Assembly: GCF_001949145.1 (NCBI RefSeq)
Contig: NW_019091393.1
Coordinates: forward strand, 971,122-1,035,121
Reading direction: 5' to 3'
Source of the DNA: Acanthaster planci
Lineage: Eukaryota > Echinodermata > Asteroidea > Valvatida > Acanthasteridae
DNA length: 64,000 nt
Shown here: piece by piece, positions 23,168-35,025 of the stretch
How the letters are laid out: the number at the start of each line of letters is the position of its first letter
How positions within the stretch are numbered: the first letter of the stretch is position 1
Program-made: the position numbers and the translations under genes
Notes under the pieces: generated by a model
What the model was told of the DNA's origin: nothing
The model's database searches: none
What the model saw: the letters and a program-made list of their open reading frames with translations, nothing else

Positions 23168-23784
23168 TTAACACACAAAAAGTGAACAAACACGACCATT
23201 TCTATCAAACAGGGAGACGAGTGCGGGGACGTTGCCAAAGGATTGAGGGCGTATGATTTCGCCCCAGACGTTCTCTGGCAGTTTGCACATGTATTTTGCT
23301 GGAACAAGATGAGTCAACAAAAAGGATTCGCGCAGAGCATGCAGAGGCCGCAGGGGAATCAAGTGAATATTTGATCGACACCCCTACCTCACCCCGCCGG
23401 CCTAGCCCTGTCATGAATGTCATATGTACGTGTAATGGGCGAGTGTCTTCCAGAAATGGATGATGCCGAAAGTTGTTGCTATGTACCTCTATAAACAGAA
23501 CTTCGTGGAAACGGCACACATTCGTCATTAAGCTGCTTAAGTCTACTTCGTGGCATGGATGGCTGACGATTGTGCATCCGACCCACAGGAGGTAGATGAA
23601 GGATCTTCGTCTGTGAAATTGGGCGGTCGGCCTGCTGGGCATCGTTGATTGCAAGCCGTCGGAAATCTTCCCCACGAGTGAAGCACTTTCTGAGCTGGCA
23701 CATCAGGTAGGTCAGTATACGTGAGTATACAGACTCACCTTCTATACAATCCTTGGGAGGTGTCTCTTTTTCCGGTAGATTGAC
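23168..23784 (-). CDS. last two coding exons of an unidentified gene
   Basis: Exon A (23784-23487) follows a TTTTTAG acceptor and reads from VNLPEKETPPKDC to PRSSVY, ending at TATAGAG|GTACAT in phase 1. Exon B (23298-23168) follows CTTGTTCCAG, enters in phase 1 and reads AKYMCKLPENVWGEIIRPQ to SLFVC, then TAA. Together they give 142 aa. Phase agreement and good acceptor context support a real spliced gene. I do not recognise the family. The peptide is basic (a CQLRKCFTRGEDFRR stretch, an MPRSRLKQLN stretch), with scattered cysteines and no membrane segment. An ATG at 23703 inside exon A could be the start; otherwise the 5' exons lie upstream, possibly in or beyond the gap at 25138-25462. Confidence 0.55.
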
Positions 23785-25137
23785 CTAAAAATCAAGCAAA
23801 AGAACTGTTCACCGAGTGTTAAACCACTCTTGTGGCGTCACCCTATTCAGTAAAGTGTCGAATATGCAAAAGAAATTAAGAATGTACAGTGAACTGTACA
23901 TTAGGAATGTAGTTTTTAAGAATGTACAGTTTGGGCATTCTTCCAAAACTGATAGATCAAACTTGACTTGAAAGACACAGACAAAGCACTTGGATATTCA
24001 ATTACAACGTCAAACACGGTGAGAAATGCTCTCCAAAATAAAGCAGATTGTTTTAGACGTTCAATACGGTTAACACTCACATTTTTTTTCATTTAACGCG
24101 GTAACATTTTCTGTTGAGATTAGCGATTTTCAGTCAAAGCGAAAGGCTCCTTACGTTGCACTGTATCGTGTCTTCAATGTGTCTTCTTCATTTTTACATA
24201 CCCCTTCCGTTTTTAGTTTTATTTCATCTTTTCTCCCCACTGTAATTAATTTATATTTACATTCTAATGGTTACGTATAATTTTTATTATTTTTTATTAT
24301 TTTTCTTTGTGTATTTATTTTAAATTCACATTTAGCCACTTTACTTTCGGTTAAACTTCAGTTTTAACTCTTTCTCTGTTTAACAATTTTTAAAACGACT
24401 TCAACAAGCACAATTCATGTTTAATTTTGTAAAACAGATTAATCGTTTAGAAATGAAGGTATGATACTTCCCAGATGAATGAGATGATATTCCAAATGCA
24501 TGCATTTTCCAAACGAAAGAATTTCCTTTGTTGACTGAGGGATTTCGAAACATAAACATATACTTTCAAGGTTGTAAACGTAACTCGCGAAACTTGCAAT
24601 TTCTTGATGGTGTAAAAAGGTCCCCAGCTCCGTACAGTCATATCGATAGCCTTTGCTAACTTAAATTTAGCATAGGGCCAATTTTCGCAACTAACATATA
24701 GATATAAACCCATGTGTGTGCTGTGCGAAACACTGAGGGCGTCGACATCTTCGTGTAAAATATGTGTGCTTGTGAATGAATTTACGTACATGCAAATGTA
24801 CATGTACATAGCTGTCAAGGCTGCACAAATAATGGTTCATCTCACGGCTCTCGTAAAGCTTTGTTCTTTGTACAATGTACACAATAATAGTGGAGAGGGA
24901 CGTGGTTTAAGTCGGAGAAACGACTCAAAATATGGAGATTCTTTGATTCGACGGGATTATTTGAACTGCGACTGCTGGGCTGTGGTATGCCCTGAATGGA
25001 GGGCTTTATCCAGCAGCAGGCTCCACTGAACCACCAGCTAATCCTCACACAACAGTGCGGTAGTAGCTGTCCTCTGTAGCGAAAGGGATCACATGCAGCA
25101 AGGTATGAGACGGAGAGAACCCCCCTCCTGCTTTGTG
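23785..25137. other. AT-rich non-coding stretch
   Basis: Strongly AT-rich around 24.2-24.4 kb. A short palindrome, TGTACAGTGAACTGTACA, occurs near 23885. Upstream exons of the unidentified minus-strand gene may be hidden here, but none could be supported by splice sites plus frame. Confidence 0.45.
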
Positions 25138-25462
25138 NNNNNNNNNNNNNNNNNNNNNNNNNNNNNNNNNNNNNNNNNNNNNNNNNNNNNNNNNNNNNNN
25201 NNNNNNNNNNNNNNNNNNNNNNNNNNNNNNNNNNNNNNNNNNNNNNNNNNNNNNNNNNNNNNNNNNNNNNNNNNNNNNNNNNNNNNNNNNNNNNNNNNNN
25301 NNNNNNNNNNNNNNNNNNNNNNNNNNNNNNNNNNNNNNNNNNNNNNNNNNNNNNNNNNNNNNNNNNNNNNNNNNNNNNNNNNNNNNNNNNNNNNNNNNNN
25401 NNNNNNNNNNNNNNNNNNNNNNNNNNNNNNNNNNNNNNNNNNNNNNNNNNNNNNNNNNNNNN
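25138..25462. other. assembly gap (N)
   Basis: Run of 325 undetermined bases. The sequence on its right side is repeat-like, which may explain the gap. Confidence 0.99.
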
Positions 25463-25620
25463 CCGGGTACTCCGGTTTCCTCCTGCCTCTAAAACTGGAC
25501 CTTCTTCTGAACTCCGTAATGTGATGCTGTTTAATAAAGTGTATGAATAAACGTACAGTTATTGGTGCAAATAGCCTAAGTTGCTGAAGCGCCATTAAAA
25601 CAACAACAAACAACAACATT
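25463..25620 (+). repeat. 3' part of a retroposon-like (SINE/LINE tail) repeat
   Basis: The block CCGGGTACTCCGGTTTCCTC resembles a motif seen in dispersed animal SINE-type repeats. The stretch ends in a short A/C-rich tail, AAAACAACAACAAACAACAACA, typical of retroposed 3' ends. The 5' portion falls in the adjacent gap. Family assignment rests on memory of the motif. Confidence 0.45.
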
Positions 25621-25779
25621 AAATGCCTTCCAGTGCAGTAATGTCTTATGCCTCAAGAGGGATGTTTGTGGGTACACCAGTGTCTCGTCATTTTTTGGCG
25701 CATTAGAAGTTGTATCTTCTTAGCATTTGAATCTGTCATCAATTTTGCTTACTGGGAAAAAAGACTTTACGTGGTAGTC

Positions 25780-25862
25780 GGTAAGGCAGTTCTTTTGTTT
25801 CAAAGGGAAACCTCCTTTGTGGAGCACAAGCATAGGCCGGCAAGATGGCAGCAAAACCCTCT
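25780..25862. repeat. dispersed repeat (copy also at 16674-16769)
   Basis: Shares the ordered words GGCAGTTCT, CAAAGGGAAA, CCTCCTTTGTG, GCAAGATGGCAGC and AAAACCCTCTA with the WDR70 intronic copy. It lies between the gap-side retroposon tail and the foldback element upstream of the sulfotransferase gene. Confidence 0.6.
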
Positions 25863-25916
25863 AAAGGCCCCCCTCCCCTTGTTTCTCCACCGTTTCTTTC
25901 TTACGGACTACAAGAA

Positions 25917-26068
25917 TATGGGCGATTCACAACAGTGCGCCTCCAAGAGTGTGCAACGCGTTAACCAATGACAATGCGCGACAGATTATTAGGTCGACAG
26001 ATTTCGCGCACTGTGATTGGTCAACGCGTTGCAAACTCTTAGAGGCGCACTATTGTGAAACGCCCGTA
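25917..26068. mobile_element. foldback (MITE-like) element, copy 1
   Basis: Nearly the whole element is an inverted repeat with arms of about 60 bases: GGGCGATTCACAACAGTGCG and following bases at the left, CGGGCGTTTCACAATAGTGCG (reverse complement) at the right. Shared inner words include CAACGCGTT and CCAAT. The core contains GGTCGACAG. A second copy lies at 49321-49498. It ends about 150 bases before the sulfotransferase ATG. Confidence 0.75.
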
Positions 26069-26217
26069 ATAGAAATTGACGAATAACAACTTTGATGGCA
26101 AATTAAAGGTGTGTTTCAGTTTCAGGGTACAACGAAAAAGAGAAATGAACGAATCTGCTTAATTAATCTAGCTGCTTTGACGTTTGTTCTTTTTCATTTG
26201 GCAGCATTGTAAGAAGA

Positions 26218-27528
26218 ATGGGTATTCGTAGGCGGAAACATGTTGTCATCATCGGTATCTTGTCGCTTCTAGGGCTGATGGTATGCAGCTTCACTTCAAG
26301 CAACCTTATGATTGTCATTAAGTCTGGAGAATGCGTGTCTGGCTCTAAAAGAGGCATGCAGCCACCCCTCATCGGGGTGGCAGTTGATGACGACCATGTG
26401 TTATCGAGGGAGCCCCACAGCAGATTGGTCAAAACCGTCCCCGGCGAGGAACCCTTCGGCGCCAAATCTCATGACACTTGCAGATGTCCAGCCGGCCTTG
26501 TGAACCAGAAACGATCACGGCAACGCGAGGTGACAACTAAACGCACCGATAAGATACACGTGGTGATTGTGACCAATCGACGCTCAGGTTCATCCTTCCT
26601 GGGCCAATTTTTCAATCAAAACCCTAAAGTGTTCTTCCAGTTTGAGCCGTTGAAACTAACAGAATGGAAGAGAGAGTTCTACCCAGACAGAATCCAATAC
26701 CTTCGCCGCTTGCTCAAGTGCCAGTTTCTCAGGACACCGTATTTGGATGAGTTTTACAACCGAGAGCCGCTTCATCGAAGAAGCAGTCAAGTGCTCGTTG
26801 AACCTCCGCTGTGTAATATCACTCTGCGATATCACCGACCGCTGACTGACAATGCGATGAGGTACTGTCCTCCCTTGGAAACGACACCCCTCATGCAAGC
26901 CTGTCAAAAGAAGCAACATCAAGCGGTCAAATTGATCCGGCTATACAACATATCGTCGCTTGAGGAAATGGCCTGTGATCCTGACATCAACTTGAAGGTT
27001 CTGCACCTTGTGCGCGATCCCCGCGCAACCCACCACTCTAAAAGTCGCATCCGGAGAGCCAACGTGTCGCTGGAACTTGGAAAGTCCCTTGATGCCGACA
27101 TCTCGTACCTGTGCAAGCGCATCAATCGAAACCTGGACTTCGCCGGTAGCATGCCAGCCTGGCTGCGCGGAAGGTACAAACTGATCAGGTACGAGGATAT
27201 CGCATACGAACCTCGAGAACTTGCTAGGGAAATTTACGAGTTTGTTGGGCTAGGTCGACTTCCTCAAAAGGTTCTTAAATGGATCCAGGATAATACCCAG
27301 AGAAATGTCCAACCGAGCTTCAAAAGTCATGACACACCCTACATCTTGACCAAAAATGCATCCCAGGTCCCCGAAGCTTGGAGGCATCATGTACCGATCC
27401 AGGTTGTGCTCAGGATGCAAGAGTTCTGTGGAGAGACACTCAGAAGGCTTGGTTACAAGGAAGTCAAGTCAAAGCAGGAATTACTTGACAACAGCAACAG
27501 TTTGGTTGTAGACCTTCCCACAAGTTGA
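26218..27528 (+). CDS. carbohydrate (Gal/GlcNAc/GalNAc 6-O) sulfotransferase, CHST family, single coding exon
   Basis: A 436-aa type II membrane protein. A short basic N-terminus (MGIRRRK) precedes one hydrophobic anchor (about residues 9-34), then a stem and a lumenal catalytic domain. It should transfer sulfate from PAPS to a sugar 6-hydroxyl on glycans or glycosaminoglycans in the Golgi. The 5'-phosphosulfate-binding loop is VTNRRSGSSFLGQFF (about 118-132) followed by FEPLKL; the 3'-phosphate-binding loop is VLHLVRDPRATHHSKSR (about 261-277); a RYEDIAYEP block follows at 324-332. These match the CHST1/2/3/4/5/6/7 group, and I cannot say which member or sugar. A TTTTCATTTGGCAG acceptor ending at 26204 implies a 5' untranslated exon upstream. 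A one-exon coding region is common for this family. Confidence 0.88.
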   Translation: MGIRRRKHVVIIGILSLLGLMVCSFTSSNLMIVIKSGECVSGSKRGMQPPLIGVAVDDDHVLSREPHSRLVKTVPGEEPFGAKSHDTCRCPAGLVNQKRSRQREVTTKRTDKIHVVIVTNRRSGSSFLGQFFNQNPKVFFQFEPLKLTEWKREFYPDRIQYLRRLLKCQFLRTPYLDEFYNREPLHRRSSQVLVEPPLCNITLRYHRPLTDNAMRYCPPLETTPLMQACQKKQHQAVKLIRLYNISSLEEMACDPDINLKVLHLVRDPRATHHSKSRIRRANVSLELGKSLDADISYLCKRINRNLDFAGSMPAWLRGRYKLIRYEDIAYEPRELAREIYEFVGLGRLPQKVLKWIQDNTQRNVQPSFKSHDTPYILTKNASQVPEAWRHHVPIQVVLRMQEFCGETLRRLGYKEVKSKQELLDNSNSLVVDLPTS

Positions 27529-30500
27529 ACTAGTCTTTCCAAATTCATAGAACAAACCGGAACTAATACCAAAAACCTCACAAATGTGTCGTTTTGTATT
27601 CTACAGAGGTCTCCGTAGTTTATTTTATTGTTCTCATTTCCGACCGAACTTTATTTTTTGGTTCCGACCGAGGAGGGCAAAACAGTATGCCGCTGATCCT
27701 GTGCAAAATTTCCTACCAAGAAAAAAAGTTTAAAGATTATAATCTCAAGAATTTTTAAGGAATGGAAAAAAATTCCCCCCCCCCGTTTTCAGACGACAGA
27801 TACCTTACTTCAAGGTAAAAAAACCCCACGAGAATCAAAGAATTGAAAAGGGACATCTTTATAAATTATATCTAAAGATAAAATCTCGCAAAGCAATCTA
27901 AGCTTTAAACGAACACGTTTGTCACACATTATTACACAATCCTCTTTTGAAAAATGTTTTTGAATTGATTACAATCCAAACAGTTAAATTTTACGTAAAA
28001 TTTATTAAAATTAAGTATTCTTACGAACTACGAAAGTACTTATGAGAAATATGGAAAGGTCACGTGGAAGCCTGGAAAATCTTGAAGTTTAATCCACCTG
28101 CAACGCGAGATGAACTTTAAGAATTTGTGAAAGTTTCCACACGTTTTGGGCTAATGGCCTTTGGCGTTAATAGCCTCCCTAACTCACCGCGACTACTATG
28201 CTGGCTCTTTCAAGATTCCTTTACACGATCTTTCACACATAAGGACTTCGAAATGATACCACCTAGCACTGGGACTGTTGGTTTCTATCAAGTATGTGCG
28301 ACAAAACATTCCGTGTACAACGAACGCTAAAATTAAACATGTAAACCGAGTTTTTGGAAAAGTATATCATAGGTATAAATTAAGTGCAGCGCCAACCAAC
28401 TTTCGCCAAAGGTCGTCCCGGCCTCCTGACCAACCCCTCAGGTGAGCCAAGACGAGCAGTTAGCCAGGTAAACCTAGGTGGTGAGTTCGTCTAGGTGGTG
28501 GAGTGCCTTATGCTGCAAACACGTGATGCTCGCAGCGCTCAGTCTCCCTTCATGACTGACTGACGGGAAAGTAATGGACACTGTCAGCTTTATTCATCGG
28601 TTTCAAATGAGAATCACAACGATTTAGATTTCCTCCTAATTGATAAGAAACTCCTTAATTGAATAAATGATCAAAAGACGGCACCTTCTAAGAAGGTATA
28701 AAGACCGTAAAGCACAACAAGAACTCCTGGCCTACAGCGCAAACTACAAGAACTCCAGAGATCCCAAGCCAGCACACCATCAAAATTCCCTCTGGGAAGT
28801 AACCAGTAGGTCCCCAGTGCGTCTCCAGCTTCCGATCCCCTATCGTTCAGTTTAGCACCGGTTGGTACACGTTCACTCAAGACGCAGAGCAGCGACTCAC
28901 ACAAACGTCCTTCCATTATGCCGCATTGCGATCATCCCTCCCCTGCATGCTCACACAGTCCGCCAACTGGGGGCGCTGCGTACACAGCCACTGACATCAA
29001 TTATTCGTGAGCATATGCTCACTCGCAGCAAGCTCGCTTTTGCGCTGCAATAGAGCCTGAACGTGACCCCTGATGGCGCGCTTTCAGAACCCTTGGGCAG
29101 GAAAAAAATAAGAATTTGTAACAGTTTTCCGTTCAGTTACTTCTTTAAATATCCAACTCGGAAAAGGCCTGTGGAAAATATTTGCTAGCTTATCAATTTA
29201 TAGAAACTGAAAAATTACCTGACCTAAAAGAGAAATATCCTGCCAAAATTTGACCCATCTCTTCAACTTGAAAAAATCTAAAATACATGAAGGACAGTAC
29301 AATTCGGCGGTCTCGTGAGCAAATAAACTTTACGGAATTAAAGAGACTGGCGGTAAAAGCTAAAACATAAAACAGCTCAAACTATTTTACATATGTTTTT
29401 AACCTATAAGGAAATATACTAAAGGCAATAATCTACTTTTACGAAAGATTCTAATATTTTATCTAATCTTTGCTGACAAGCGCTGCGTCATGTCAACTCA
29501 ACGGAATCTGGACTTAATCCATCGACTGCAGGTAGGTAAATCTTTGCAACATTGTACCATCTCGTTTTAACGTCAGCACAGGGAACTCAGTGGAGTGAAA
29601 CAGGAAGAGCTTTCGGAATCATTAACGGAAATGAGTCAATGAAGTTCGTGTTTATACGTATCCCCAGATGACTTTTCCTGCATATTACTTAATTAAGGAT
29701 GACAAACCAAAACTTATTTCTAACCTATGTGAGTAACGTGCTTTGAAACTTATCTCCAACCCATACTGATGTACGTATTTGACGTGTTCTGGACGACCCC
29801 AGACTTACTGAATGTGTCTCTAACCGTTACAAGTTATCTATTAAAGTTATCCAAACGTTCTGTATAAGTGACTAATACGTTATGTATTCGTCCAAATCGT
29901 TATGAATGCACTATAAAAAAAGTATATGCCCAAATTGGACACAAATCGATAATTCCGAGTCAGCGTATGCCAGCGTATTTACCAAATTTTTCATACGTCG
30001 GCAAAAGCTGGCTAAATCGTCAAGGTGATAGGGCCCTTACTTTTATCCGTGTGGCCCCCTATTGTGCACCCCATACAGAAATCAGGGTTTTTTTGTAGGC
30101 AGGCACTTTTGAATCAACTTGAAAATTACATATGTCGTTCAGCTACTGAACCCCACGAACACCAACCCTTGTTGACGAGTGATCTACATTGTATGTAGCT
30201 GACCTTAAGCGTTACTCAAATTACACGTAAATGCACATGGGCTTGCACTATTGGCTGCATGATAGCGATGTCATATTGGTTGCTCTCGAACAGCAGTGTG
30301 CTTCTGTAACTGTAACCTTGATGAATGAAGAGAAGGGAACCTCGTAGTAGTAGGGACTGAACCCACACGGTGCGGCGGTAGTAAATGTATTATGCACAAC
30401 CAACCCGGCCAGTGTGCATAAAACATAAAGAAACGATCCGTTCACGGTACACCACACCCTAACGTTTTCGTTACACGCGGAAGTTGGTCTGAATGCCGAT

Positions 30501-30560
30501 GTGGCATGCCCAGTGTGAGCTGACCTTTCTCGTACGGACATTACTTTACTTTTGTTTCAG
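27529..30560. other. intergenic stretch, no supportable gene
   Basis: Long AT-rich runs (27.7-28.0 and 29.1-29.5 kb) and short chance frames (28667-28855, 29868-30098). A CTCF-like core word, TGGGGGCGCTG, occurs at 28968-28978. The HYKK-like gene promoter and a 5' untranslated exon should lie towards the right end. Confidence 0.5.
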
Positions 30561-30579
30561 TCAGCACTAGAAACCGACT

Positions 30580-33575
30580 ATGTACCACTCTGCTATCAAC
30601 TGTGACAGTAATGCTGGAAACTTTGTCAGCAAGCCATTTTTGTCCCACAACATGGCCGGCGACCTGCTCGGGAGATTGTACGGGATAGAGGCGAAGAGAC
30701 TCCGTGAACTGCCGAGCTACTACGACCAAAACTTTTACGTGAGAGTCCTAGGAGAAGACGGCAGAGGGGGAAAGGATTGTGGCAAGTTTGTTCTGAAGGT
30801 AATCAACGGGGATGAGTCGGAGCAGCAAGCAGGGTGCTACCAGGAGATCGTCCGTGTACTCTGCTCTCTGCAGGGAGAGGATGGGGTCGCGTACCCGATG
30901 CCTCTGAAGAATCTGCAAGGCGGATACCTCAGCCTCCAGAGATTCCATCGCAGTGAGTAGAAACCTATACCCAGCAAGAAATGAGATCGAGGGGTACCCC
31001 CCCCAACATGTCCAATCCCTATACACATTCCAGACTATTGTTACTGAACACACCCCCCCCCAAGATGTCTGAAAGGAATTCCCCAGATTCCTGCGAGACA
31101 GTGACCAACACAAAGCAGGGGGAAGGGTTCTCTCCGTCTCATACCTTACTGCATATGTAGAAACCAGTGTTGTAATTAACCGGCGGGAAGAATAGTTGGG
31201 GAGGTATATACATTATATACACACATGGAGTCCAAAAGAGAGCCAGTGACATTCGAAAATAGCTTTAATCAGTTCATCGCTTTGTGAAGAATTTGTTCGT
31301 GGTTGACTGCTTCCATTCCGTTTTGACTCAATCGAGGCCAACAAGACACCAACGCGCTACAGGTTGGATGGGTGTAATGCAAGTCAGGGGGGATTAGAAC
31401 ACCATTTGATTGAAATACAAAAGCCGTAAATAAGGGTAGCGAAAATCACTCAACAGAGGCGAAATGGACAGACTAGTGACATGGATGTCACTTGACACCG
31501 GTGTACAAACCTTATGGGCCTAGTAAGAAAAGAAATGTGTTTTCCAAGTAAATGATTCAATATTTTCACAGCCAAATTTAATTTTGGGGGCATATTATCA
31601 ATTTGTGCTGGATAAACAACTGCAAGAGAAAATAATTGATGTCCATATGTGGAACTCTTACCGCGACAATTTTATACCCCACTACAAACGCACCCACCTG
31701 TGCGGGGTAGACATTTTCTAAGCCTCACTGGAAGTTTTGTTATCTTGTCAACTGTAACAAACATAATAGAATCGTCTTGTGAAATGTGTTCACAAAACGT
31801 CCACTCTGGTTTTTTCCCGGGTGAACAATGACACACACCAATTAAGACTCGAAGCTTTGCATGGTAGATTGAAGACGGGGCTTTGCAGATAAATATCTTT
31901 CTGGAAGAGGTATTTTATCTACACACTCACCGGTTTTTATCAGAACCATACCTCTTCTAGAAGAGATCTATACCCTCATTGTGTTACCTGAAGCCCTCTC
32001 TACAGTCCCACAATATGGTGGCTATGCAAATATCAATGGATGACCTCGGTGCCTGTGTGCATTTATTTCTGGCTACATTTGTTCAAACTTTGGCCTAACA
32101 ATCATGTGCCGACGTCAATACCCGTAAATCCACGATACAGGCTTACCGGGACGCGCACCTCGGTCATGAATACACGTGAGGCATGTTCGTTGAGTGAGCC
32201 ACAAAACATGGAGTTGTGGCGACTCTTCAACTGAAATGAGTTCAGATGACAGTTGGTAGGACAGTTTAGGGTTCCGCTAAGCAAAGCTAGCAAATTTAAT
32301 TTCAACCACTGATTACCAGTATGGTATACAGGTTATTAATTGGGAATCAGGTCAGATTGGGACTAAGACCTTGCATTTTCTCTACTATCTGACTGACAAA
32401 GGATCGGACGGCGCGCAAGGATTGTTCCTGATTCTTCTCCTGTCGTACGTCCCAGGAACGGTCTTGTCCGACGTCGAGCTGACCAACCAAGACCTGTACG
32501 GCGTTGGGAGAGCTGTAGCAAGCCTCAACAAGAAGCTGTTGGTAAGACCACCGGGAAAGAGTTGGACGGGCTTGCGTTGACTTTCAAAACACTGCAGTAA
32601 TTGCATCGATATTCCAAGAGCAATTTTTCCTCTTGAAAATTTACTGTTAGCTCCTCCCATGTCCACTGTAAACGAATTCAGCTAAACTACCCCCGTTTGG
32701 AGTTGCAGGAATACAAAGGTCCGGTTGATCGTCTCAAGGAGCGCGCTAACACTTGTAAGTGGTGCCTGACCAGCGTTGCTGAAGTTAAGCGGTTCATCGA
32801 CGGCGTGCCGGATGCTGAGCAACGCTCTTTAGCGGGGTCTGTGCTGGACAGGTTCTTGCGAGAAGTCAAGCCAATGGAAAAGACAATGCGAAAAGGTAAA
32901 GCAAAAAATCGTTTTCTTTTCTGAGCGCTTGGATTAGCCCAGCTTAAAATACTTTGCATTAATAGATTGCGTCATGTGACGCATCCTTGACTATTCCGAG
33001 CTTACGTTCTCAAGCACTTTTTACTCAACATACTTTTTGACTTCAAAGTAAACGGTTTTATTGCACGTTATCTGGCAGGTTTAATCCACACAGACATGAA
33101 TCGAGGAAATATTCTGGCCCAGCCCAGTTTGGGACCGATCAACGAAAAGCTCGGCACGAATGACGTCAAGCCAACCATCCACCAATCGGTGAGCCACATT
33201 GTCAGTGGTATCATCGACTTCAATGACATGGCACTTGAGTGTCTGGTATACGACGTGGCGGGAAGCCTGATGGACATAATGCTCGGCTGTAAAGACAAGC
33301 AGCCGCTGGTGGCCGGCGGTCATTTCCTCGCTGGTTACACCTCCGTGGTGCAGCTAACCCGTATGGAGTGGCAGTCCCTGTATGTGTCTACGGCAGCCCG
33401 TCTGGTCCAGATATTGGTCTTGTCGCTGGATGATTTCCGCCAATCAAACCAGTCCAACGAATACATCATGCGCTTTGAGCGAGCTGGAGGCTGGGAAATG
33501 CTGAAGGAATTATGGGAAACGCCACAGCAAAAGGTGGAAGCATTATGGGAAGAATTATCCATCAACCGACACTGA
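30580..33575 (+). CDS. HYKK: hydroxylysine kinase (HYKK/AGPHD1-like), four exons
   Basis: Exons 30580-30952, 32402-32541, 32709-32895, 33079-33575 give 398 aa (human HYKK about 373). HYKK phosphorylates 5-hydroxy-L-lysine using GTP and belongs to the aminoglycoside phosphotransferase (kinase-like) fold. Visible features: LPSYYDQNFYV near residue 45, lysine in FVLKV (K73), LLLSYVPG, the catalytic loop IHTDMNRGNIL (H237, D239, N244), the metal-binding GIIDFND (D280), and VAGGHFLAGY. An in-frame stop TAG at 30568 and an acceptor ending at 30560 fix the ATG at 30580 and show a 5' untranslated exon. The catalytic loop reads HTDMNRGN where human has HGDLNDHN, but the key H, D and N are kept. The exon 2 start could alternatively be 32420, also in phase. 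Confidence 0.9.
30967..31157. repeat. dispersed repeat in HYKK intron 1 (copy at 42199-42384)
   Basis: About 190 bases closely matching 42199-42384: TACCCAGCAAGAAATGAG at one end and CTCTCCGTCTC followed by GCATATG at the other, with high identity across the whole length. It begins about 14 bases after the exon 1 donor. On the minus strand both copies can be read as MCIGIGHVG, a G/R difference, then GTPRSHFLLGI. Confidence 0.8.
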
Positions 33576-33914
33576 CACAATTTCACCGGATTTTTGTTTT
33601 GGGGATGGTTGTCCGAGTAGATAAATGTTAAGGAAAACTTTTAGGTCATCACATTCACCGGGTGTAATTATTTTAACAAAAAAAGCGCAATTGCCACAGA
33701 GCGTCGATTACAAATACGTTTTCTTCAAACATGTACATAATCGTATTTTCAAGACTCAAAAACATACTAATATTTATCAGTTTTATTTGTACTAAGACTT
33801 TCTTTGAATAGAATATTTTTTAATATTTATGTTTCAAAATTCCAACCGTCGGTTTATTAAATATTCAATTTATGAATGTTGCTCCTGTATTTATCGTTAC
33901 TAAAACGTTTGTCA

Positions 33915-33920
33915 AATAAA
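33915..33920 (+). terminator. HYKK: candidate polyadenylation signal for the HYKK-like gene
   Basis: AATAAA 340 bases after the stop codon, in an AT-rich 3' stretch. No transcript evidence. Confidence 0.4.
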
Positions 33921-34852
33921 CCAAGCCACATTTAAATCAGTGTGGACTAGCTCAATTTTAATCTCTGTCTCGTTTATGCACAACCCCTCCCCCCCCTGAA
34001 ATATGCTAAACACACACCACTCTTTCCTCAGTCAATCAGAGAGGCTAGTCAAAACAAACAAAGGTATTTGATTGGTCAGTTGCTGTCGGCTGATTATATC
34101 ACCGAAGGTAGACTACCATGGATTGGTTAAACTCTGGAGCACACAATGCAGACATCTTGCATGAATTAGTGTGAAGGCAAAAGATACACACTATTGTGTA
34201 CACTTTGTTGTGTGACATTTCATTCGCTGAGGACCTCCTTTTCAGAATCTGACAACTTTGAACTGTTCAATTTATTGAAACAAGGGGAAATGTTGGAAGA
34301 TTTCAGACACAAATTGGTAAGATTTTGCTCTACTCCAGAATTTTACATATTACGCACTTTAAATAGTAAGAAACACATCACTTCATTCTTAAGTCATTAG
34401 TACGAGTACAAATTAAGAGTGTGATCACACTAGTACTAAAACATAAACTTTCTGTTACACTATGGTCCACAATGTATTAACTACTATACAACCTTGTACC
34501 CATGCCCGTAAAGTTGATATGACATAGTACGCACTGTAGGATTACTCCAAAATGCTGCAAATCAATAGCATTCGCTATGAAGTAAATGTTTGGTCATGAG
34601 TGTGACACTTCAATCATCCATCAGTCTAGGCAGTGTTGTAATCGAGTCAATCACAAGTGCATCACAAGTCATTCAGTCTTAAGCCAATTCACAAGCTATG
34701 CAAATGCTCTGTGACAAAAACATTCTTTTGTCATTGTTCACCCCGTTACTTATGACTAACCTTGTGAAAGGGACTTGTGACTGGCCTTGTGAAGGGACTT
34801 GTGATGGACTTGAAAACAACACTGGGTCAAGGCACTTTTAAACAGAACGCTA
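33921..34852. other. intergenic stretch between convergent HYKK and TXNDC12 genes
   Basis: No coding signal. Around 34.67-34.82 kb there are several CACAAGTC/GACTTGTGA words in both orientations, which could pair as a weak foldback. Confidence 0.4.
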
Positions 34853-34858
34853 TTTATT
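34853..34858 (-). terminator. TXNDC12: candidate polyadenylation signal for TXNDC12
   Basis: TTTATT on the plus strand, AATAAA on the minus strand, about 170 bases after the TXNDC12 stop codon. Confidence 0.45.
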
Positions 34859-35025
34859 CAAACCCCCTGATTTACAAATAAGCTTAGAGAAAAGAAATTT
34901 GCACAACACTGCGAAAGACAATGTTCCTGACTATGTATAATATGTTATAAAACTAAATAAGCATGCAACAGGTGGTGTGAAAACCATATCAAGAAGGTTA
35001 ATGATGCCCTTGTGGAGGTCAAAGG

